From: Gilliamella sp. wkB7
GTDB lineage: Bacteria > Pseudomonadota > Gammaproteobacteria > Enterobacterales > Orbaceae
DNA: 64,000 nt
Reading direction: 5' to 3'
Assembly: GCF_001693435.1 (NCBI RefSeq)
Contig: NZ_CM004509.1
Coordinates: forward strand, 620,001-684,000
A model generated the notes under the pieces. That model had not been told where the DNA came from, did not search any database, and saw only the letters and a list, made by a program, of their open reading frames with translations. Of the stretch, positions 16,846 to 27,869 are shown in pieces (positions within the stretch are counted from its first letter, which is position 1; the number at the start of each line of letters is the position of its first letter). The position numbers and the translations under genes were made by a program.

Positions 16846-17820
16846 TTACCAATCCAGTTCATCTTTATGAAGTTCGGTATCTTCCTGTAATGCTTGAATT
16901 AATTTTTGCATATCATCAGGAATCGGCGCATGCCACTCCATCTGTTCGCCCGTAACAGGATGGAATAGACGTAACATAGTAGCATGCAGTGCTTGCCTGT
17001 CAAAATCTCGTAAGGTTTGAATAAATGACTCACTAGCACCTTTTGGCGGTCTTGGACGTCCTCCATATAATGGATCACCAACCAATGGATGCGCTATATG
17101 CGACATATGCACACGGATTTGGTGAGTTCGTCCTGTTTCTAAACGTAAGCGTAATCGAGTATGTAACCGATATTTTTCCATTACGCGATAATGGGTAACC
17201 GCAGGTTTACCTGTCGGGAATACCGCCATATGCGTTCGTTTAGTAGGATGACGTGTAATAGGTTGATCAATTGTGCCCCCCGCGGTAATAATTCCCATTG
17301 CGACAGCTTCGTATTCACGGGTGATTTCACGCAGTTGTAATGATTCAACTAAATGGGTTTGGGCGACAATTGTTTTAGCCACAACCATTAAACCAGTAGT
17401 ATCTTTGTCTAATCGATGCACAATGCCCGCACGTGGTACACGTGATATTTCTGGATAATAGTGCAATAAAGCATTTAATACGGTGCCATTAGGGTTACCT
17501 GCGCCCGGATGCACAACTAAATCGCGCGGTTTATTAATCACTAAAATATCATCATCTTCATAAACAATATTGAGTTTAATATCTTCTGGTTGATGATGAG
17601 TTTCTTCCTCAATTTCAGCACATATACTTATCTTTTCGCCGCCAAGAACACGTTCTTTCGGTTTATTGACAATGATATTGTTGACAGTAACTTTATTATT
17701 AACGATCCAATCTTTAATTCTAGATCTTGAGTAATCAGGGAAAAGTTCTGATAATGCTTGATCTAAGCGCATTCCTAGCTGGGTTTGTTCAATTTCGGTC
17801 GATAATTTTAACTCGTGCAT
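16846..17820 (-). CDS. rluD: 23S rRNA pseudouridine(1911/1915/1917) synthase RluD
   Basis: The 324-residue protein has an N-terminal S4 RNA-binding domain (about 15-75, RLDQALSELFPDYSRSRIKDWI) and the RluA-type synthase domain. The catalytic Asp lies in GIVHRLDKDTTGLMVVAK (Asp138), with LETGRTHQIRVHMSHIAHPLVGDPLYGG further on. It modifies three uridines in helix 69 of 23S rRNA, important for ribosome assembly. It diverges from bamD over 92 bases, the same arrangement as in E. coli, and is followed by pgeF five bases later. Confidence 0.96.
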   Translation of the reverse strand: MHELKLSTEIEQTQLGMRLDQALSELFPDYSRSRIKDWIVNNKVTVNNIIVNKPKERVLGGEKISICAEIEEETHHQPEDIKLNIVYEDDDILVINKPRDLVVHPGAGNPNGTVLNALLHYYPEISRVPRAGIVHRLDKDTTGLMVVAKTIVAQTHLVESLQLREITREYEAVAMGIITAGGTIDQPITRHPTKRTHMAVFPTGKPAVTHYRVMEKYRLHTRLRLRLETGRTHQIRVHMSHIAHPLVGDPLYGGRPRPPKGASESFIQTLRDFDRQALHATMLRLFHPVTGEQMEWHAPIPDDMQKLIQALQEDTELHKDELDW

Positions 17821-17912
17821 GTGTAATTTATCTATTTTAAGCTGTTAGGTTTTAGAGTATTATATACCAATCATTGCCTTTAATGTTTAATTAAATTTGG
17901 ACTGAAAAACGA

Positions 17913-18707
17913 ATGAAACTACGTTTACACACTTTATTAGCAATCACTTTAGCTGGCATGCTAATTGGCTGTACTTCTTCCAAACCAGATGTTGAAAATG
18001 TATCAGAATTAGATCTTCATAACAAAGCTCGAAGTGAACTCGAAAGTGGCAACATAAAATCCAGTATTACCATATTAGAGACAATCGATAAGAACTATCC
18101 ATTTGGTCCTTATTCACAACAAGTACAACTTGATTTAATTTACGCTTATTACAAATCAGGTGATTTTCCATTGACTATTGCATCAATTGACCGTTTTTTA
18201 AAATTGAATCCAACGCATCCTAATATAGATTGGATTATCTATATGCGTGGTATTACTAATATGGCGCAAGATGATAATACCATCCAAGGTTGGTTTAACG
18301 TCGATCGTTCCGATAGAGATCCAGATTTCGCTATCGCCGCTTTCAAAGATTTTACCTATTTGGTTTCAAGCTTTCCAGACAGTCCTTATGCGGCTGATGC
18401 ACAGAAACGTTTAATCTTTTTAAAAAACAGATTAGCTCGATATCAACTAAAAATTGCAGAATATTATACCAAACGCGGAGCTTATGTTGCGGTGATTAAT
18501 AGGGTAAGCCGAATGATATCGTTATTTCCTGATACAGACTCAACAAAAACGGCACTTTTATTAATGCGTAATGCCTATAATGAATTAGGTTTAGATAACG
18601 AAACAAAAAAAATCGATGAACTAATTCAAGCCAACCTTGAAAATATACCTAAAAAAGAGGAAAAATCATATTTAGCGCGATTTACCAGTATATTTAATGG
18701 TGGTTAA
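17913..18707 (+). CDS. bamD: Outer-membrane assembly lipoprotein BamD
   Basis: This 264-residue protein has a lipoprotein signal ending in the lipobox LIGC (Cys20), followed by the TPR-like repeats of BamD (SSITILETIDKNYPFGPYSQQVQLDLIYAYYKSGDF; YMRGITNMAQ; FPDSPYAADAQKRLIFLKNRLA). BamD is an essential part of the BAM complex that inserts beta-barrel proteins in the outer membrane. E. coli BamD is 245 residues, so the small excess at the C-terminus is minor. Divergent from rluD, as expected. Confidence 0.96.
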   Translation: MKLRLHTLLAITLAGMLIGCTSSKPDVENVSELDLHNKARSELESGNIKSSITILETIDKNYPFGPYSQQVQLDLIYAYYKSGDFPLTIASIDRFLKLNPTHPNIDWIIYMRGITNMAQDDNTIQGWFNVDRSDRDPDFAIAAFKDFTYLVSSFPDSPYAADAQKRLIFLKNRLARYQLKIAEYYTKRGAYVAVINRVSRMISLFPDTDSTKTALLLMRNAYNELGLDNETKKIDELIQANLENIPKKEEKSYLARFTSIFNGG

Positions 18708-18716
18708 AACTTAACG

Positions 18717-18734
18717 AGCGGAGTTCACTCCGCT
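18717..18734 (+). terminator. Probable terminator after bamD
   Basis: GC-rich stem AGCGGAG/CTCCGCT with a TTCA loop, 9 bases after the bamD stop, followed by TATTATTATC. The T-tract is interrupted, but position and stem support termination. Confidence 0.65.
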
Positions 18735-18936
18735 TATTATTATCATCATAGCCTGAATAAACGATTATGTTAGGATCATTTATTTTTATAAGTTAATACT
18801 TTTAATCATCACCTCCCTTCCTTTTTGCTTAACAATTCAGGCTAACCATGCATATAACGTTTGTAAAACACTACAATAACCAATACAATTAGCAAAATAT
18901 TTTTATTAGCAATAATAGATAGGACATTAATTCGTC

Positions 18937-21519
18937 ATGCAAGAACAATATCGCCCCGATGAAATTGAAGCCACAGTACAAAAACATTGGCTAGAAAATA
19001 AAACTTTCCACGTCACAGAAGATCCATCAAAAGAAAAATATTACTGTTTGTCGATGCTACCTTACCCTTCTGGGCGTTTACATCTTGGTCATGTTCGTAA
19101 CTATACAATCGGCGATACCATTTCGCGTTATCAACGCTTAAATGGCAAAAATGTGTTGCAACCTATTGGCTGGGATGCATTTGGTTTACCAGCTGAAGGT
19201 GCTGCTGTTAAAAACAATACTGCTCCAGCAAAATGGACCTATGAAAATATTGCTTATATGAAAAAGCAGTTACAATTATTAGGTTTTGGTTATGATTGGG
19301 ATCGTGAAGTGACTACTTGCCGTCCTGAATACTACAAATGGGAACAATGGTTTTTTACTAAGCTTTATGAAAAAGGTTTAGTCTATAAAAAAACTTCTGC
19401 CGTTAACTGGTGTCCAAATGACCAGACCGTACTTGCTAACGAACAAGTAGTGGAAGGTTGCTGCTGGCGTTGTAGTACCCCAGTTGAACGTAAAGAAATT
19501 CCACAATGGTTTATTAAAATTACAGCATACGCAGAAGAGTTACTCAATGATTTAGATACATTAGAAAGCTGGCCTGAACAAGTTAAAACCATGCAACGTA
19601 ACTGGATTGGACGTTCAGAAGGTGTTGAATTTGATTTTGCTGTTGAAAACTATGCTGATAAATTACGTGTTTATACAACTCGCCCTGATACTTTAATGGG
19701 TGTAAGCTTTGTATCGGTTGCAGCCGAGCACCCTCTTGCACAATTAGCCGCACAAAGCAATCCTAAAATTGCTGAATTTATTGCCGAATGTAAAAACACT
19801 AAAACGGCTGAAGCCGATATGGCGACGATGGAAAAGAAAGGCATGCCAACAGGCTATTATGCCATTCATCCATTAACTGGCGATAAAGTTCCAGTTTGGA
19901 TCGCTAATTTTGTGCTAATTGAATATGGTACAGGTGCCGTTATGGCAGTACCAGGTCACGATGAGCGTGATTATGAATTTGCCTCTAAATATAACTTACC
20001 AATTAAACCAGTTATTTTAAACCAAGACGGCAATGAACCTGATCTTTCCGAGCAAGCTTATACTGAACATGGCAAATTATTTAATTCGGGCGAATTCGAT
20101 GGACTTGATTTTGAACAAGCATTCAATGCAATTGCTGATAAGTTAACTGCGCTTGGTATTGGTACTCGTAAAGTCAATTATCGCTTACGTGACTGGGGCG
20201 TTTCACGCCAGCGTTATTGGGGTGCACCAATTCCAATGGTTACGCTTGAAGATGGCACCACAATTCCAACACCAGAAGACCAGTTACCGGTGATTTTACC
20301 CGAAGATGTCGAAATGAATGGTATTACAAGCCCAATCAAAGCAGATCCTAACTGGGCTAAAACTACGGTTAATGGTCAACCTGCATTACGCGAAACCGAC
20401 ACTTTCGATACGTTTATGGAATCATCTTGGTATTACGCACGTTATACTTGCCCTCATTATGACAAAGGCATGTTAGATGAAAATGCGGCTAACTATTGGT
20501 TGCCAGTTGACCAATATGTGGGCGGTATTGAGCATGCAATTATGCATCTTCTCTATTTCAGATTCTTCCATAAATTAATGCGTGATTTTGGTTTAGTTAC
20601 CTCTGATGAACCAGCCAAACGCTTGCTTTGCCAAGGCATGGTATTAGCTGATGCATTTTATTACACCAGCCCAACTAATGAACGTATTTGGGTATCACCA
20701 ACTGAGGTGACCATTGAGCGTAATGAAAAAGGTCGCATTTCTAAAGCAGTCGATAGTAAAGGCAATGAACTGGTGCATGCTGGTATGACAAAGATGTCAA
20801 AATCCAAAAATAACGGCATTGACCCACAAGAGATGGTCGAAAAATACGGTGCAGATACAGTTCGCTTATTTATGATGTTTGCCTCACCGGCTGATATGAC
20901 ACTGGAATGGCAAGAATCTGGCGTTGAAGGAGCCAATCGCTTTATTAAACGTGTATGGCGTTTAGTGTATGAGCACGCACAAAAAGGTCAAACAGTGGAG
21001 CTTGATGTTTCTGCTTTAGACAACGATCAAAAATCATTACGTCGTGAATTACATAAAACGATTGCAAAAGTAACTGATGATATTGGTCGTCGTCAAACAT
21101 TTAACACAGCAATAGCGGCTGTAATGGAATTAATGAATCGCTTACAAAAAGCACCGCAAGAATCTGAACAAGACCGAGCATTAATGGACGAAGCGTTAAA
21201 TGCCATTGTTCGTTTACTTTATCCTATGATGCCTCATGCTTGTTTTGTGATGTGGCAAGCATTAGGTCATAGTGAATCGATTGATGATAGTCTATGGCCA
21301 GTTGCTGATGAATCAGCAATGGTTGAAGATGAAAAGCTTATTGTGGTACAAATCAATGGTAAAGTACGTGGCAAATTTACCGTGCCAGCAAATGCTGATC
21401 AAGAATCGGTCATAGCTCAAGCTAAACAAGAACCAAATATTCAAAAATATTTAGTCGATGTTGCAATTCGCAAAGTGATTTATGTACCTGGTAAATTATT
21501 GAATCTTGTTGTTGGTTAA
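18937..21519 (+). CDS. leuS: Leucyl-tRNA synthetase
   Basis: At 860 residues this has the same length as E. coli LeuS. The class I signatures are clear: HLGH (residues 49-52) in [15 protein letters not shown] and KMSKS in [12 protein letters not shown]. Between them lies the CP1 editing domain with the [12 protein letters not shown] threonine-rich region. A zinc-type insertion [21 protein letters not shown] is also recognisable. The enzyme charges tRNA-Leu in the cytoplasm. It heads the leuS-lptE-holA-nadD cluster, the order found in E. coli. Confidence 0.98.
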   Translation: MQEQYRPDEIEATVQKHWLENKTFHVTEDPSKEKYYCLSMLPYPSGRLHLGHVRNYTIGDTISRYQRLNGKNVLQPIGWDAFGLPAEGAAVKNNTAPAKWTYENIAYMKKQLQLLGFGYDWDREVTTCRPEYYKWEQWFFTKLYEKGLVYKKTSAVNWCPNDQTVLANEQVVEGCCWRCSTPVERKEIPQWFIKITAYAEELLNDLDTLESWPEQVKTMQRNWIGRSEGVEFDFAVENYADKLRVYTTRPDTLMGVSFVSVAAEHPLAQLAAQSNPKIAEFIAECKNTKTAEADMATMEKKGMPTGYYAIHPLTGDKVPVWIANFVLIEYGTGAVMAVPGHDERDYEFASKYNLPIKPVILNQDGNEPDLSEQAYTEHGKLFNSGEFDGLDFEQAFNAIADKLTALGIGTRKVNYRLRDWGVSRQRYWGAPIPMVTLEDGTTIPTPEDQLPVILPEDVEMNGITSPIKADPNWAKTTVNGQPALRETDTFDTFMESSWYYARYTCPHYDKGMLDENAANYWLPVDQYVGGIEHAIMHLLYFRFFHKLMRDFGLVTSDEPAKRLLCQGMVLADAFYYTSPTNERIWVSPTEVTIERNEKGRISKAVDSKGNELVHAGMTKMSKSKNNGIDPQEMVEKYGADTVRLFMMFASPADMTLEWQESGVEGANRFIKRVWRLVYEHAQKGQTVELDVSALDNDQKSLRRELHKTIAKVTDDIGRRQTFNTAIAAVMELMNRLQKAPQESEQDRALMDEALNAIVRLLYPMMPHACFVMWQALGHSESIDDSLWPVADESAMVEDEKLIVVQINGKVRGKFTVPANADQESVIAQAKQEPNIQKYLVDVAIRKVIYVPGKLLNLVVG

Positions 21520-21553
21520 TATTGTTTATAACTAAATATAGGCGGTAGTAGAT

Positions 21554-22048
21554 ATGAAAAAATATTTAGCTTCTCTCATGTTATTGACAATATCTTTGAC
21601 TGGATGTGGATTTCATTTACAACATGAAACAGAAGTGCCTACGCGTTTTAAAACGATGTCTTATATGAGTCATGATCCTTATGGACAGCTTTCACGAGAT
21701 ATTAAAGAATTATTACGCGACAATCATGTTACGTTAACCAATAATGAAGCTTCACAAAATCATCCTGTATTAAAGGTTGTGAGAGATTCAATGGATCGTA
21801 GCACTATCTCAATTTATAAAGATGGTAAAGCTGCTGAATATCAACTAGTTTTGACTGTTGAAACACAAATCATTATCGAAAATGAAAAAATCTATCCTAT
21901 TAATGTCCGTGTTTTCCGGACATTTTTCGATAATCCTTCAGCCGCGCTTGCCAAAACGACTGAACAAGATTTAATTGAAGATGAAATGTATATGGAAGCA
22001 GCAAAACAAATTATTCGAAAATTAAAATCTGTTGATGCCGTAAATTAA
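21554..22048 (+). CDS. lptE: LPS-assembly lipoprotein LptE
   Basis: A 164-residue lipoprotein: the signal sequence ends at LTGC (Cys18), followed directly by the LptE hallmark GFHL. LptE plugs the LptD barrel in the outer membrane and helps deliver lipopolysaccharide to the surface. The gene starts 34 bases after leuS with AGGCGG upstream, and ends 9 bases before holA, so it is co-transcribed. Sequence divergence in the body is normal for this family. Confidence 0.93.
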   Translation: MKKYLASLMLLTISLTGCGFHLQHETEVPTRFKTMSYMSHDPYGQLSRDIKELLRDNHVTLTNNEASQNHPVLKVVRDSMDRSTISIYKDGKAAEYQLVLTVETQIIIENEKIYPINVRVFRTFFDNPSAALAKTTEQDLIEDEMYMEAAKQIIRKLKSVDAVN

Positions 22049-22057
22049 AAAATTGAT

Positions 22058-23062
22058 ATGATTAAAATCAGTGCCGATCAAATCACCACTAAACTAGGAT
22101 CACCTTATTACTTGATAATAGGGAATGATCCTTATTTACAACATTATGCGCAAACTCAATTAAAAACTTCATTTAAACAATTAGGTTTTGATGAGCAGCT
22201 CACGTTTAATATAGATAATCAAACCGATTGGTCAACTATCTTCGATAGTTGCCAAGAAATGAATTTATTCTCTGATAATACACTTATTTTTTTGGATTTT
22301 GGAGAAAACTCAATAAATGCCAATGTTACCACAAAACTCAATACGTTAAGTGAAATGTTAACTACTGAGATTGTCTTAATCATCAGTCTAAATAAAATCA
22401 CTAAAACGAATGAAAATGCACAATGGTATAAAACATTATCTGATAAATTAATTGTGGTGAGTTGTAATACTCCCGATGAAGTGCAATTACCTAAGTGGCT
22501 TTCTAATCATTTGCAACAAAAACAGATGCAGATTGAACCACAGGCAATTGAGTTACTCTGTTACTATTATGAGGGTAATTTACTCGCTTTAACCCAAATC
22601 ATTGAACAATTAAAATTACTTTTCCCAAATCAGACTATTACATATGATCAAGTCGAAAGTAATATTAATGATTCAGCTATATTTACGCCTTATCATTGGA
22701 TTGATGCAATGGTGTCGCACAAAACTAAGCGCGCAACACACATAATGCAACAACTAAAGATGAATGAGTTTGAACCACTAATTCTATTGCGTGTTATACA
22801 ACGAGAACTTATCTTACTCATCAATTTGAAAAAAGGATTATCAAACAAATCTTTTAAACAAATTTTTGACGAATATAAAATTTGGCAAAATAAAAGACCC
22901 ATGTATACCTCTTATTTGAATCGCTTTGATATTAAAGATCTATTTAATATACTTAAACGACTAACCGAGATAGAAATAAGTTTTAAACATGATAATCAAT
23001 TACAAATTTGGGATGCTTTATCTGCTTTGACCATGCAATTTATGGGGTTAAACAGATGTTAA
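22058..23062 (+). CDS. holA: DNA polymerase III delta subunit
   Basis: The 334-residue protein matches HolA: an N-terminal section starting MIKISADQITTKLGSPYYLIIGNDPYL, then the AAA-like central part (WLSNHLQQKQMQIEPQAIELLCYYYEGNLLAL) and the C-terminal collar. Delta opens the beta clamp within the clamp loader. No good Shine-Dalgarno is visible, suggesting translational coupling to lptE 9 bases upstream. It overlaps nadD by 7 bases. Confidence 0.93.
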   Translation: MIKISADQITTKLGSPYYLIIGNDPYLQHYAQTQLKTSFKQLGFDEQLTFNIDNQTDWSTIFDSCQEMNLFSDNTLIFLDFGENSINANVTTKLNTLSEMLTTEIVLIISLNKITKTNENAQWYKTLSDKLIVVSCNTPDEVQLPKWLSNHLQQKQMQIEPQAIELLCYYYEGNLLALTQIIEQLKLLFPNQTITYDQVESNINDSAIFTPYHWIDAMVSHKTKRATHIMQQLKMNEFEPLILLRVIQRELILLINLKKGLSNKSFKQIFDEYKIWQNKRPMYTSYLNRFDIKDLFNILKRLTEIEISFKHDNQLQIWDALSALTMQFMGLNRC

Positions 23063-23712
23063 CAGCGTTGTTTGGCGGTACATTTGATCCCGTACATTAT
23101 GGACATATACATCCTGCTATCGCTTTAGCCAAAGAAATTGGCTTAACACAAATCAGCTTGTTGCCTAACCAAATCCCCCCACATAAACCACAGCCAGAAG
23201 CAACAACAGAACAACGTTTGGCAATGCTAAACTTGGCAGTAGAAGATTTACCTCTATTTTCGATTGATACTCGAGAAATATCATCTGAAAAATTGATGAG
23301 ACCTTCCTATACAATCGAAACATTGGAAAAGTGGCGTCAAGAAAATGGTTATCAAAAAGGATTAGCCTTTATTATGGGACAAGATTCATTACTAAGCTTG
23401 CCTACTTGGTATCAATGGCAAACACTGCTTGATTACTGCCATTTGTTAATCTGTCGTAGGCCTGGTTATGCAGAAAAAACCGATGATATCGAGTTACAAA
23501 ATTGGATAACCACACATCAGACAACAAATATTAAAGATTTACACGATAATCCATATGGATATATTTTTTTTGCTCATACGCCACTTGAAAATATTTCGGC
23601 AACAGAAATCAGACAAAATATCAACAATAAACAAAACTATGAAAATTTGTTACCAGCCAAAGTTTGGCATTATATTCATCAACATGCACTTTATAACGCA
23701 AAGAAAAAGTAG
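23056..23712 (+). CDS. nadD: Nicotinate-nucleotide adenylyltransferase
   Basis: From the ATG at 23056 the protein has 218 residues and begins MLTALFGGTFDPVHYGHIHP, the nucleotidyltransferase HxGH-type signature. ISATEIRQN near the end is the second conserved motif. NadD makes deamido-NAD from nicotinate mononucleotide and ATP. An upstream in-frame ATG at 23008 lies deep within holA and adds residues absent from homologues, so the 23056 start (7-base overlap with holA) is preferred. The E. coli neighbours rsfS and rlmH do not follow; infA does. Confidence 0.95.
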   Translation: MLTALFGGTFDPVHYGHIHPAIALAKEIGLTQISLLPNQIPPHKPQPEATTEQRLAMLNLAVEDLPLFSIDTREISSEKLMRPSYTIETLEKWRQENGYQKGLAFIMGQDSLLSLPTWYQWQTLLDYCHLLICRRPGYAEKTDDIELQNWITTHQTTNIKDLHDNPYGYIFFAHTPLENISATEIRQNINNKQNYENLLPAKVWHYIHQHALYNAKKK

Positions 23713-23839
23713 AAAGGACTTTACATCTGACAGTTTTTTCGGCATTATTTTGCCGCTAAGTTTATATATTCTAAATTCAGTTTTTTTACGTTTATACGTT
23801 AATTTGCTAAATCCTATTATAAACAACCGATATGGTTAC

Positions 23840-23860
23840 GAAAAAGCTTAGAGCTTTTTC
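23840..23860 (+). terminator. Terminator after nadD
   Basis: Perfect 9-base stem GAAAAAGCT/AGCTTTTTC with a TAG loop; the 3' arm itself carries the T-run. It separates the leuS-nadD operon from infA. Confidence 0.65.
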
Positions 23861-23928
23861 ATGCACATGTTAATTGTGCGAAATAAGACTAGCACTTTAA
23901 GTATATTTAATTTGTATTTATTATTTAA

Positions 23929-24156
<228 letters not shown>

Positions 24157-24206
24157 TATCGTTATCAAAATAAATAATATAACAGATTATTTATCTCTTT
24201 CTTAAT

Positions 24207-24233
24207 AAAAAGGCCGTCGACAGATGTCGACGG
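24207..24233 (-). terminator. Rho-independent terminator after lysP
   Basis: On the minus strand the stem CCGTCGAC/GTCGACGG (4-base loop) is followed by CCTTTTTATT. It is a textbook intrinsic terminator for lysP and may also stop infA transcripts coming the other way. Confidence 0.85.
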
Positions 24234-24263
24234 AAATTAGAAAGTTTTGGAGAATTTGGGATA

Positions 24264-25706
24264 TTAATCAGCTTTGGAAAAATCCATCTCCTCGTATTTT
24301 ACCCATTTAGTCTTTTTAACTATTTTGTAGGTAAAATAAATTGCAAAGAATAATGGAATACCAATGTAAGTTGCAATCACCCCATTCCAATCTATAGTAT
24401 CTTGTAAAAACGCTTCATAATTTTGTCCTAAAGTAATAATTAAGCATAATACAAATGCAAAAATAGGACCAAATGGGAAACAACTTGAACGGTAAGGTAA
24501 TTTACTGACATCGTTACCTTGAATGGTGTAACCCTTTCTAAAGCGATAATGGCTAATTGCAATACCTAGCCAAGCAATAAATCCTGTCATACCTGACATA
24601 TTAAGTAACCACAAATAAACGGCCTGATCTTTATACATTGAAGTTAAAAAACAGAGCATCGCAACAAATGTAGTTGCTAACAACGCTGCTCGTGGCACAC
24701 CTGATGATGATAATTTAGCAAAGATTTTCGGCGCTTTGCCTTCTCGAGCAAGTGCATAAAGCATACGTGTTGATGCGTAAAGACCCGAGTTACCAGCCGA
24801 TAAAACTGAAGTTAAGATAACGGCATTCATTAGTGCTGCCGCAGACAGTAGTCCAGCATGTTGAAATACTAACGTAAACGGACTAACACTTATATCCGTT
24901 TCATCATTGCGTAGTAAATTAGGATCGGTATAAGGAATAATTAAACTAATAACTAAAATTGCAAAGATATAAAATAGTAATATACGCCAAAATACTTGTC
25001 GCATAGCTCTTGGTATATTTTTTTCAGGATCCTTTGATTCACCCGCAGCAATACCGATTAATTCAGTACCTTGGAATGAAAACCCAACCACCATTGCGAC
25101 ACCAATCATTGAAGAAAACCCACCAACAAAAGGCGCATCACCTACTTGCCAGTTTTGCCAACCTGCACTTTCTGCACCTCGTAAAATGCCAATTATCATC
25201 AACAAACCAACTATGATAAAGACAATAACAGTGACAACTTTAATTAATGAAAACCAAAACTCAGCTTCACCAAAACCTTTAACAGAAATATAATTTAAAC
25301 AAAATATAATGCTTAAAAACAGTAAGCTCCATAACCAACTGTAAGCCCCTGCATCAATCCAATATGAGATAACGAGCTGTGCGGCAACTAAATCAACCGC
25401 AACTGTAATGGCCCAGTTATACCAGTAGTTCCAACCGATTGCGAAACCAAAAGCTTCATCAACATAACGTGCGCCATAAGTTGCGAATGTTCCTGAAACA
25501 GGTAAATAGGCGGCAAGTTCGCCAAGACTGGTCATTAAAAAGTATACCATCACCCCAATAATGGCATATGACACCAGCGCACCACCTGGACCTGCTTGGG
25601 CAACGGTTGCACCCGATGCAACAAATAGCCCTGTTCCGATTGACCCGCCGATAGCAATCATCGTTAAATGACGAGCTTTTAAATCTCGTTTTAATTTATT
25701 TTTCAT
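24264..25706 (-). CDS. lysP: Lysine-specific permease LysP (APC family)
   Basis: From the ATG at 25706 the protein has 480 residues and about 12 membrane segments. It follows E. coli LysP closely: LKARHLTMIAIGGSIGTGLFVASG, FGFAIGWNYWYNWA, VGFSFQGTELIGIAAGESKDPEKNIP, SAGNSGLYASTRMLYALA, and SGMTGFIAWLGIAISHYRFR. It imports lysine with protons through the inner membrane. An upstream TTG adds 18 residues lacking in homologues. An AGAAGA sequence precedes the ATG. It is followed by a strong terminator and preceded by yeiW on the same strand, 210 bases away. Confidence 0.93.
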   Translation of the reverse strand: MKNKLKRDLKARHLTMIAIGGSIGTGLFVASGATVAQAGPGGALVSYAIIGVMVYFLMTSLGELAAYLPVSGTFATYGARYVDEAFGFAIGWNYWYNWAITVAVDLVAAQLVISYWIDAGAYSWLWSLLFLSIIFCLNYISVKGFGEAEFWFSLIKVVTVIVFIIVGLLMIIGILRGAESAGWQNWQVGDAPFVGGFSSMIGVAMVVGFSFQGTELIGIAAGESKDPEKNIPRAMRQVFWRILLFYIFAILVISLIIPYTDPNLLRNDETDISVSPFTLVFQHAGLLSAAALMNAVILTSVLSAGNSGLYASTRMLYALAREGKAPKIFAKLSSSGVPRAALLATTFVAMLCFLTSMYKDQAVYLWLLNMSGMTGFIAWLGIAISHYRFRKGYTIQGNDVSKLPYRSSCFPFGPIFAFVLCLIITLGQNYEAFLQDTIDWNGVIATYIGIPLFFAIYFTYKIVKKTKWVKYEEMDFSKAD

Positions 25707-25916
25707 AACAATGTTCTTCTGTTTATTGATATTAAATTTAATAGAAAAAAAAGCTATCAATTAAGATATTTCCTAATCTGAAAATAGCGAAAATTAATTC
25801 TATAATTATTGATATTTATTACTAGATATTGAAGTGCGGTGAAGTTTATCAAAAAAACAACTTTGCGAGATAAATAATTCTAATAATCGATCTGGTTTAT
25901 TAAATTTATGCAATAC

Positions 25917-26183
25917 TCAATTGCTAGTCAACTGTTCTAATTGAGTTAAATAATGCATAGCTTGTTCTCGATTATTGCCACACATTTCAAAACAGGGTTT
26001 TAATCGACTACAAACTATCGGCCTTGATGATTTTTGAAAAAGACCACACTGATAATTATTATCCAAATGAATACATGCAATACCCGCAGGTTTGCCATTA
26101 GGCATACCGGGAATTGCAGATGAAATTGAGGGAGCAATACAGCAAGCGCCACAATTTTTTCGACATTCATATGAATCTGCCAT
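25917..26183 (-). CDS. yeiW: YeiW-like cysteine-cluster protein (UPF0153/YkgJ type)
   Basis: This 88-residue protein has the CxxxCGxCC pattern at the N-terminus (ECRKNCGACC) and more cysteines later (GIACIHL, YQCGLF, IVCSRLKPCFEMCG), suggesting a bound metal or Fe-S cluster. It closely resembles E. coli YeiW and sits divergently beside yeiP as in E. coli. The function is unknown. The 129-base spacer holds the two promoters. Confidence 0.85.
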   Translation of the reverse strand: MADSYECRKNCGACCIAPSISSAIPGMPNGKPAGIACIHLDNNYQCGLFQKSSRPIVCSRLKPCFEMCGNNREQAMHYLTQLEQLTSN

Positions 26184-26312
26184 AGTATTTCCTTTATTTT
26201 AAAGTTCTGCGATAAATTTTGATGGTGACAATAGCAAGTTAGCGGTAAAATAGCGAGCTAATTTTTTACCTTATCTAACCTTTATTATCATTAATTGTGA
26301 AGAATAAATATT

Positions 26313-26885
26313 ATGGCTAAAGCAAATGAAATAAAACGTGGCGATGCGGTCACGTACAATGGAAAACTTCTTCTTGTAAAAGATATCGACGTTCAAAGCC
26401 CGAGTGCTCGTGGTGCCAGTACGCTGTATAAAATGCGTTTTACCGATGTAAAAAATGGTGGTAAAGTGGAAGAACGCTTCAAAGGTGACGATATTATCGA
26501 AACCATTGAGCTTTCTCGTCGTCCAGTTAGTTTTTCTTATATCGATGGTGATGAATATGTGTTTATGGACAATGAAGACTACACACCATTTATCTTCAAA
26601 AAAGAACAAATTGAAGAAGAATTACTGTTCATTCCAGAAGGCGGTATGAGTGGCATTCAGGTATTGATGGCTGATGGTGACGTGATTGCTTTAGAATTAC
26701 CGCAAACGGTAGATTTAGAAATTATCGAAACTTCACCAAGTATTAAAGGTGCTTCAGCAAGTGCTCGCACTAAACCCGCAACATTATCAACGGGTCTTGT
26801 TATTCAAGTGCCTGAATATATTGATAACAATGAAAAAATTAAAATTCATATCGCTGAACGTCGTTACATGAGCCGTGCTGAGTAA
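26313..26885 (+). CDS. yeiP: Elongation factor P-like protein EfpL (YeiP)
   Basis: The 190-residue protein is recognisably Yei[70 protein letters not shown], and the ending [16 protein letters not shown]. It is a paralogue of EF-P. The [12 protein letters not shown] loop carries an Arg where EF-P carries its modified Lys. EfpL helps ribosomes through difficult proline-containing sequences. It lies 14 bases upstream of ttcA and is divergent from yeiW. Confidence 0.95.
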   Translation: MAKANEIKRGDAVTYNGKLLLVKDIDVQSPSARGASTLYKMRFTDVKNGGKVEERFKGDDIIETIELSRRPVSFSYIDGDEYVFMDNEDYTPFIFKKEQIEEELLFIPEGGMSGIQVLMADGDVIALELPQTVDLEIIETSPSIKGASASARTKPATLSTGLVIQVPEYIDNNEKIKIHIAERRYMSRAE

Positions 26886-26899
26886 TCTATAAAATTGTG

Positions 26900-27796
26900 A
26901 TGAATACATATAATCAAAATAAACTACATAAACGATTGCGTCGCCTAACCGGCGAGGCAATTGCCGATTTTAATATGATCGAAGATGGCGATCGTATTAT
27001 GGTTTGTTTATCAGGTGGTAAAGATAGCTATACCTTGCTTGATATCCTTATTAATTTGAAAATAAGCGCGCCAATCAATTTTGAATTAGTGGCGGTAAAT
27101 TTAGATCAAAAGCAACCAGGATTTCCTGAACATATCCTACCTCAATATTTAGAATCATTAGGTATCGAGTATAAGATTGTACAGGAGAATACTTATGGAA
27201 TTGTGAAAGAAAAGATCCCTGAAGGTAAAACTACTTGTTCGCTTTGTTCACGCTTACGACGTGGAATTTTATACCGTACAGCAACCGAACTGGGTGCGAC
27301 CAAAATAGCATTAGGGCATCATCGTGATGATATTTTAGAAACGCTGTTTTTAAATATGTTCTATGGTGGCAAGCTTAAAGCCATGCCACCCAAATTGATG
27401 AATGATTCTGGTGAACATATTATCATCCGTCCACTTGCTTATTGCAAAGAAAAGGATATTGCCAAATATGCTGAAATTAAGCAATTTCCAATTATTCCTT
27501 GTAATCTTTGTGGTTCACAGCCTAATTTACAACGTCAAGTCATTAAAGAGATGCTTAATGAGTGGGATAAAAAATTCCCAGGACGCATTGAAACCATGTT
27601 CCGTGCTACCCAAAATATCACTCTGTCTCACCTGTGTGACACAAACCTTTTTGATTTTAAAGGAATCCAAAAAGGGGATGATGCCATTAATGGTGGTGAT
27701 ATCGCTTTTGACCGAGAAGACATTGCTCCTGCAATGGGTTTTGATGCATCAGAACTTGAAGAGCAAGATATGATTTTGTGGAAAGAAGCAAAATAA
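26900..27796 (+). CDS. ttcA: tRNA 2-thiocytidine(32) synthetase TtcA
   Basis: A 298-residue PP-loop ATPase with SGGKDS at about 38-43, the Cys pair in TTCSLCSRL and the third Cys region [15 protein letters not shown], which together hold a 4Fe-4S cluster. It thiolates cytidine 32 in some tRNAs. The sequence matches E. coli TtcA through most of its length. A GTG directly before the ATG is also possible but unlikely. Located 14 bases after yeiP, so probably co-transcribed. Confidence 0.95.
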   Translation: MNTYNQNKLHKRLRRLTGEAIADFNMIEDGDRIMVCLSGGKDSYTLLDILINLKISAPINFELVAVNLDQKQPGFPEHILPQYLESLGIEYKIVQENTYGIVKEKIPEGKTTCSLCSRLRRGILYRTATELGATKIALGHHRDDILETLFLNMFYGGKLKAMPPKLMNDSGEHIIIRPLAYCKEKDIAKYAEIKQFPIIPCNLCGSQPNLQRQVIKEMLNEWDKKFPGRIETMFRATQNITLSHLCDTNLFDFKGIQKGDDAINGGDIAFDREDIAPAMGFDASELEEQDMILWKEAK

Positions 27797-27818
27797 CCTG
27801 CTAGTGAACTTTTGACAT

Positions 27819-27856
27819 CCATTATCGGCTAAATAAACACTATTAACCGATAATGG
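27819..27856. terminator. Hairpin between the convergent ttcA and glnE genes
   Basis: Ten-base arms CCATTATCGG/CCGATAATGG around an 18-base loop, between two convergent stop codons. There is no clear T-tract on either strand, so this is a possible bidirectional terminator only. Confidence 0.4.
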
Positions 27857-27869
27857 TTCACCTAAACAA

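Noticed and set aside
25707..25916. Possible lysine riboswitch upstream of lysP
   Set aside because: The 210-base spacer is AT-rich and shows none of the conserved lysine riboswitch core motifs.
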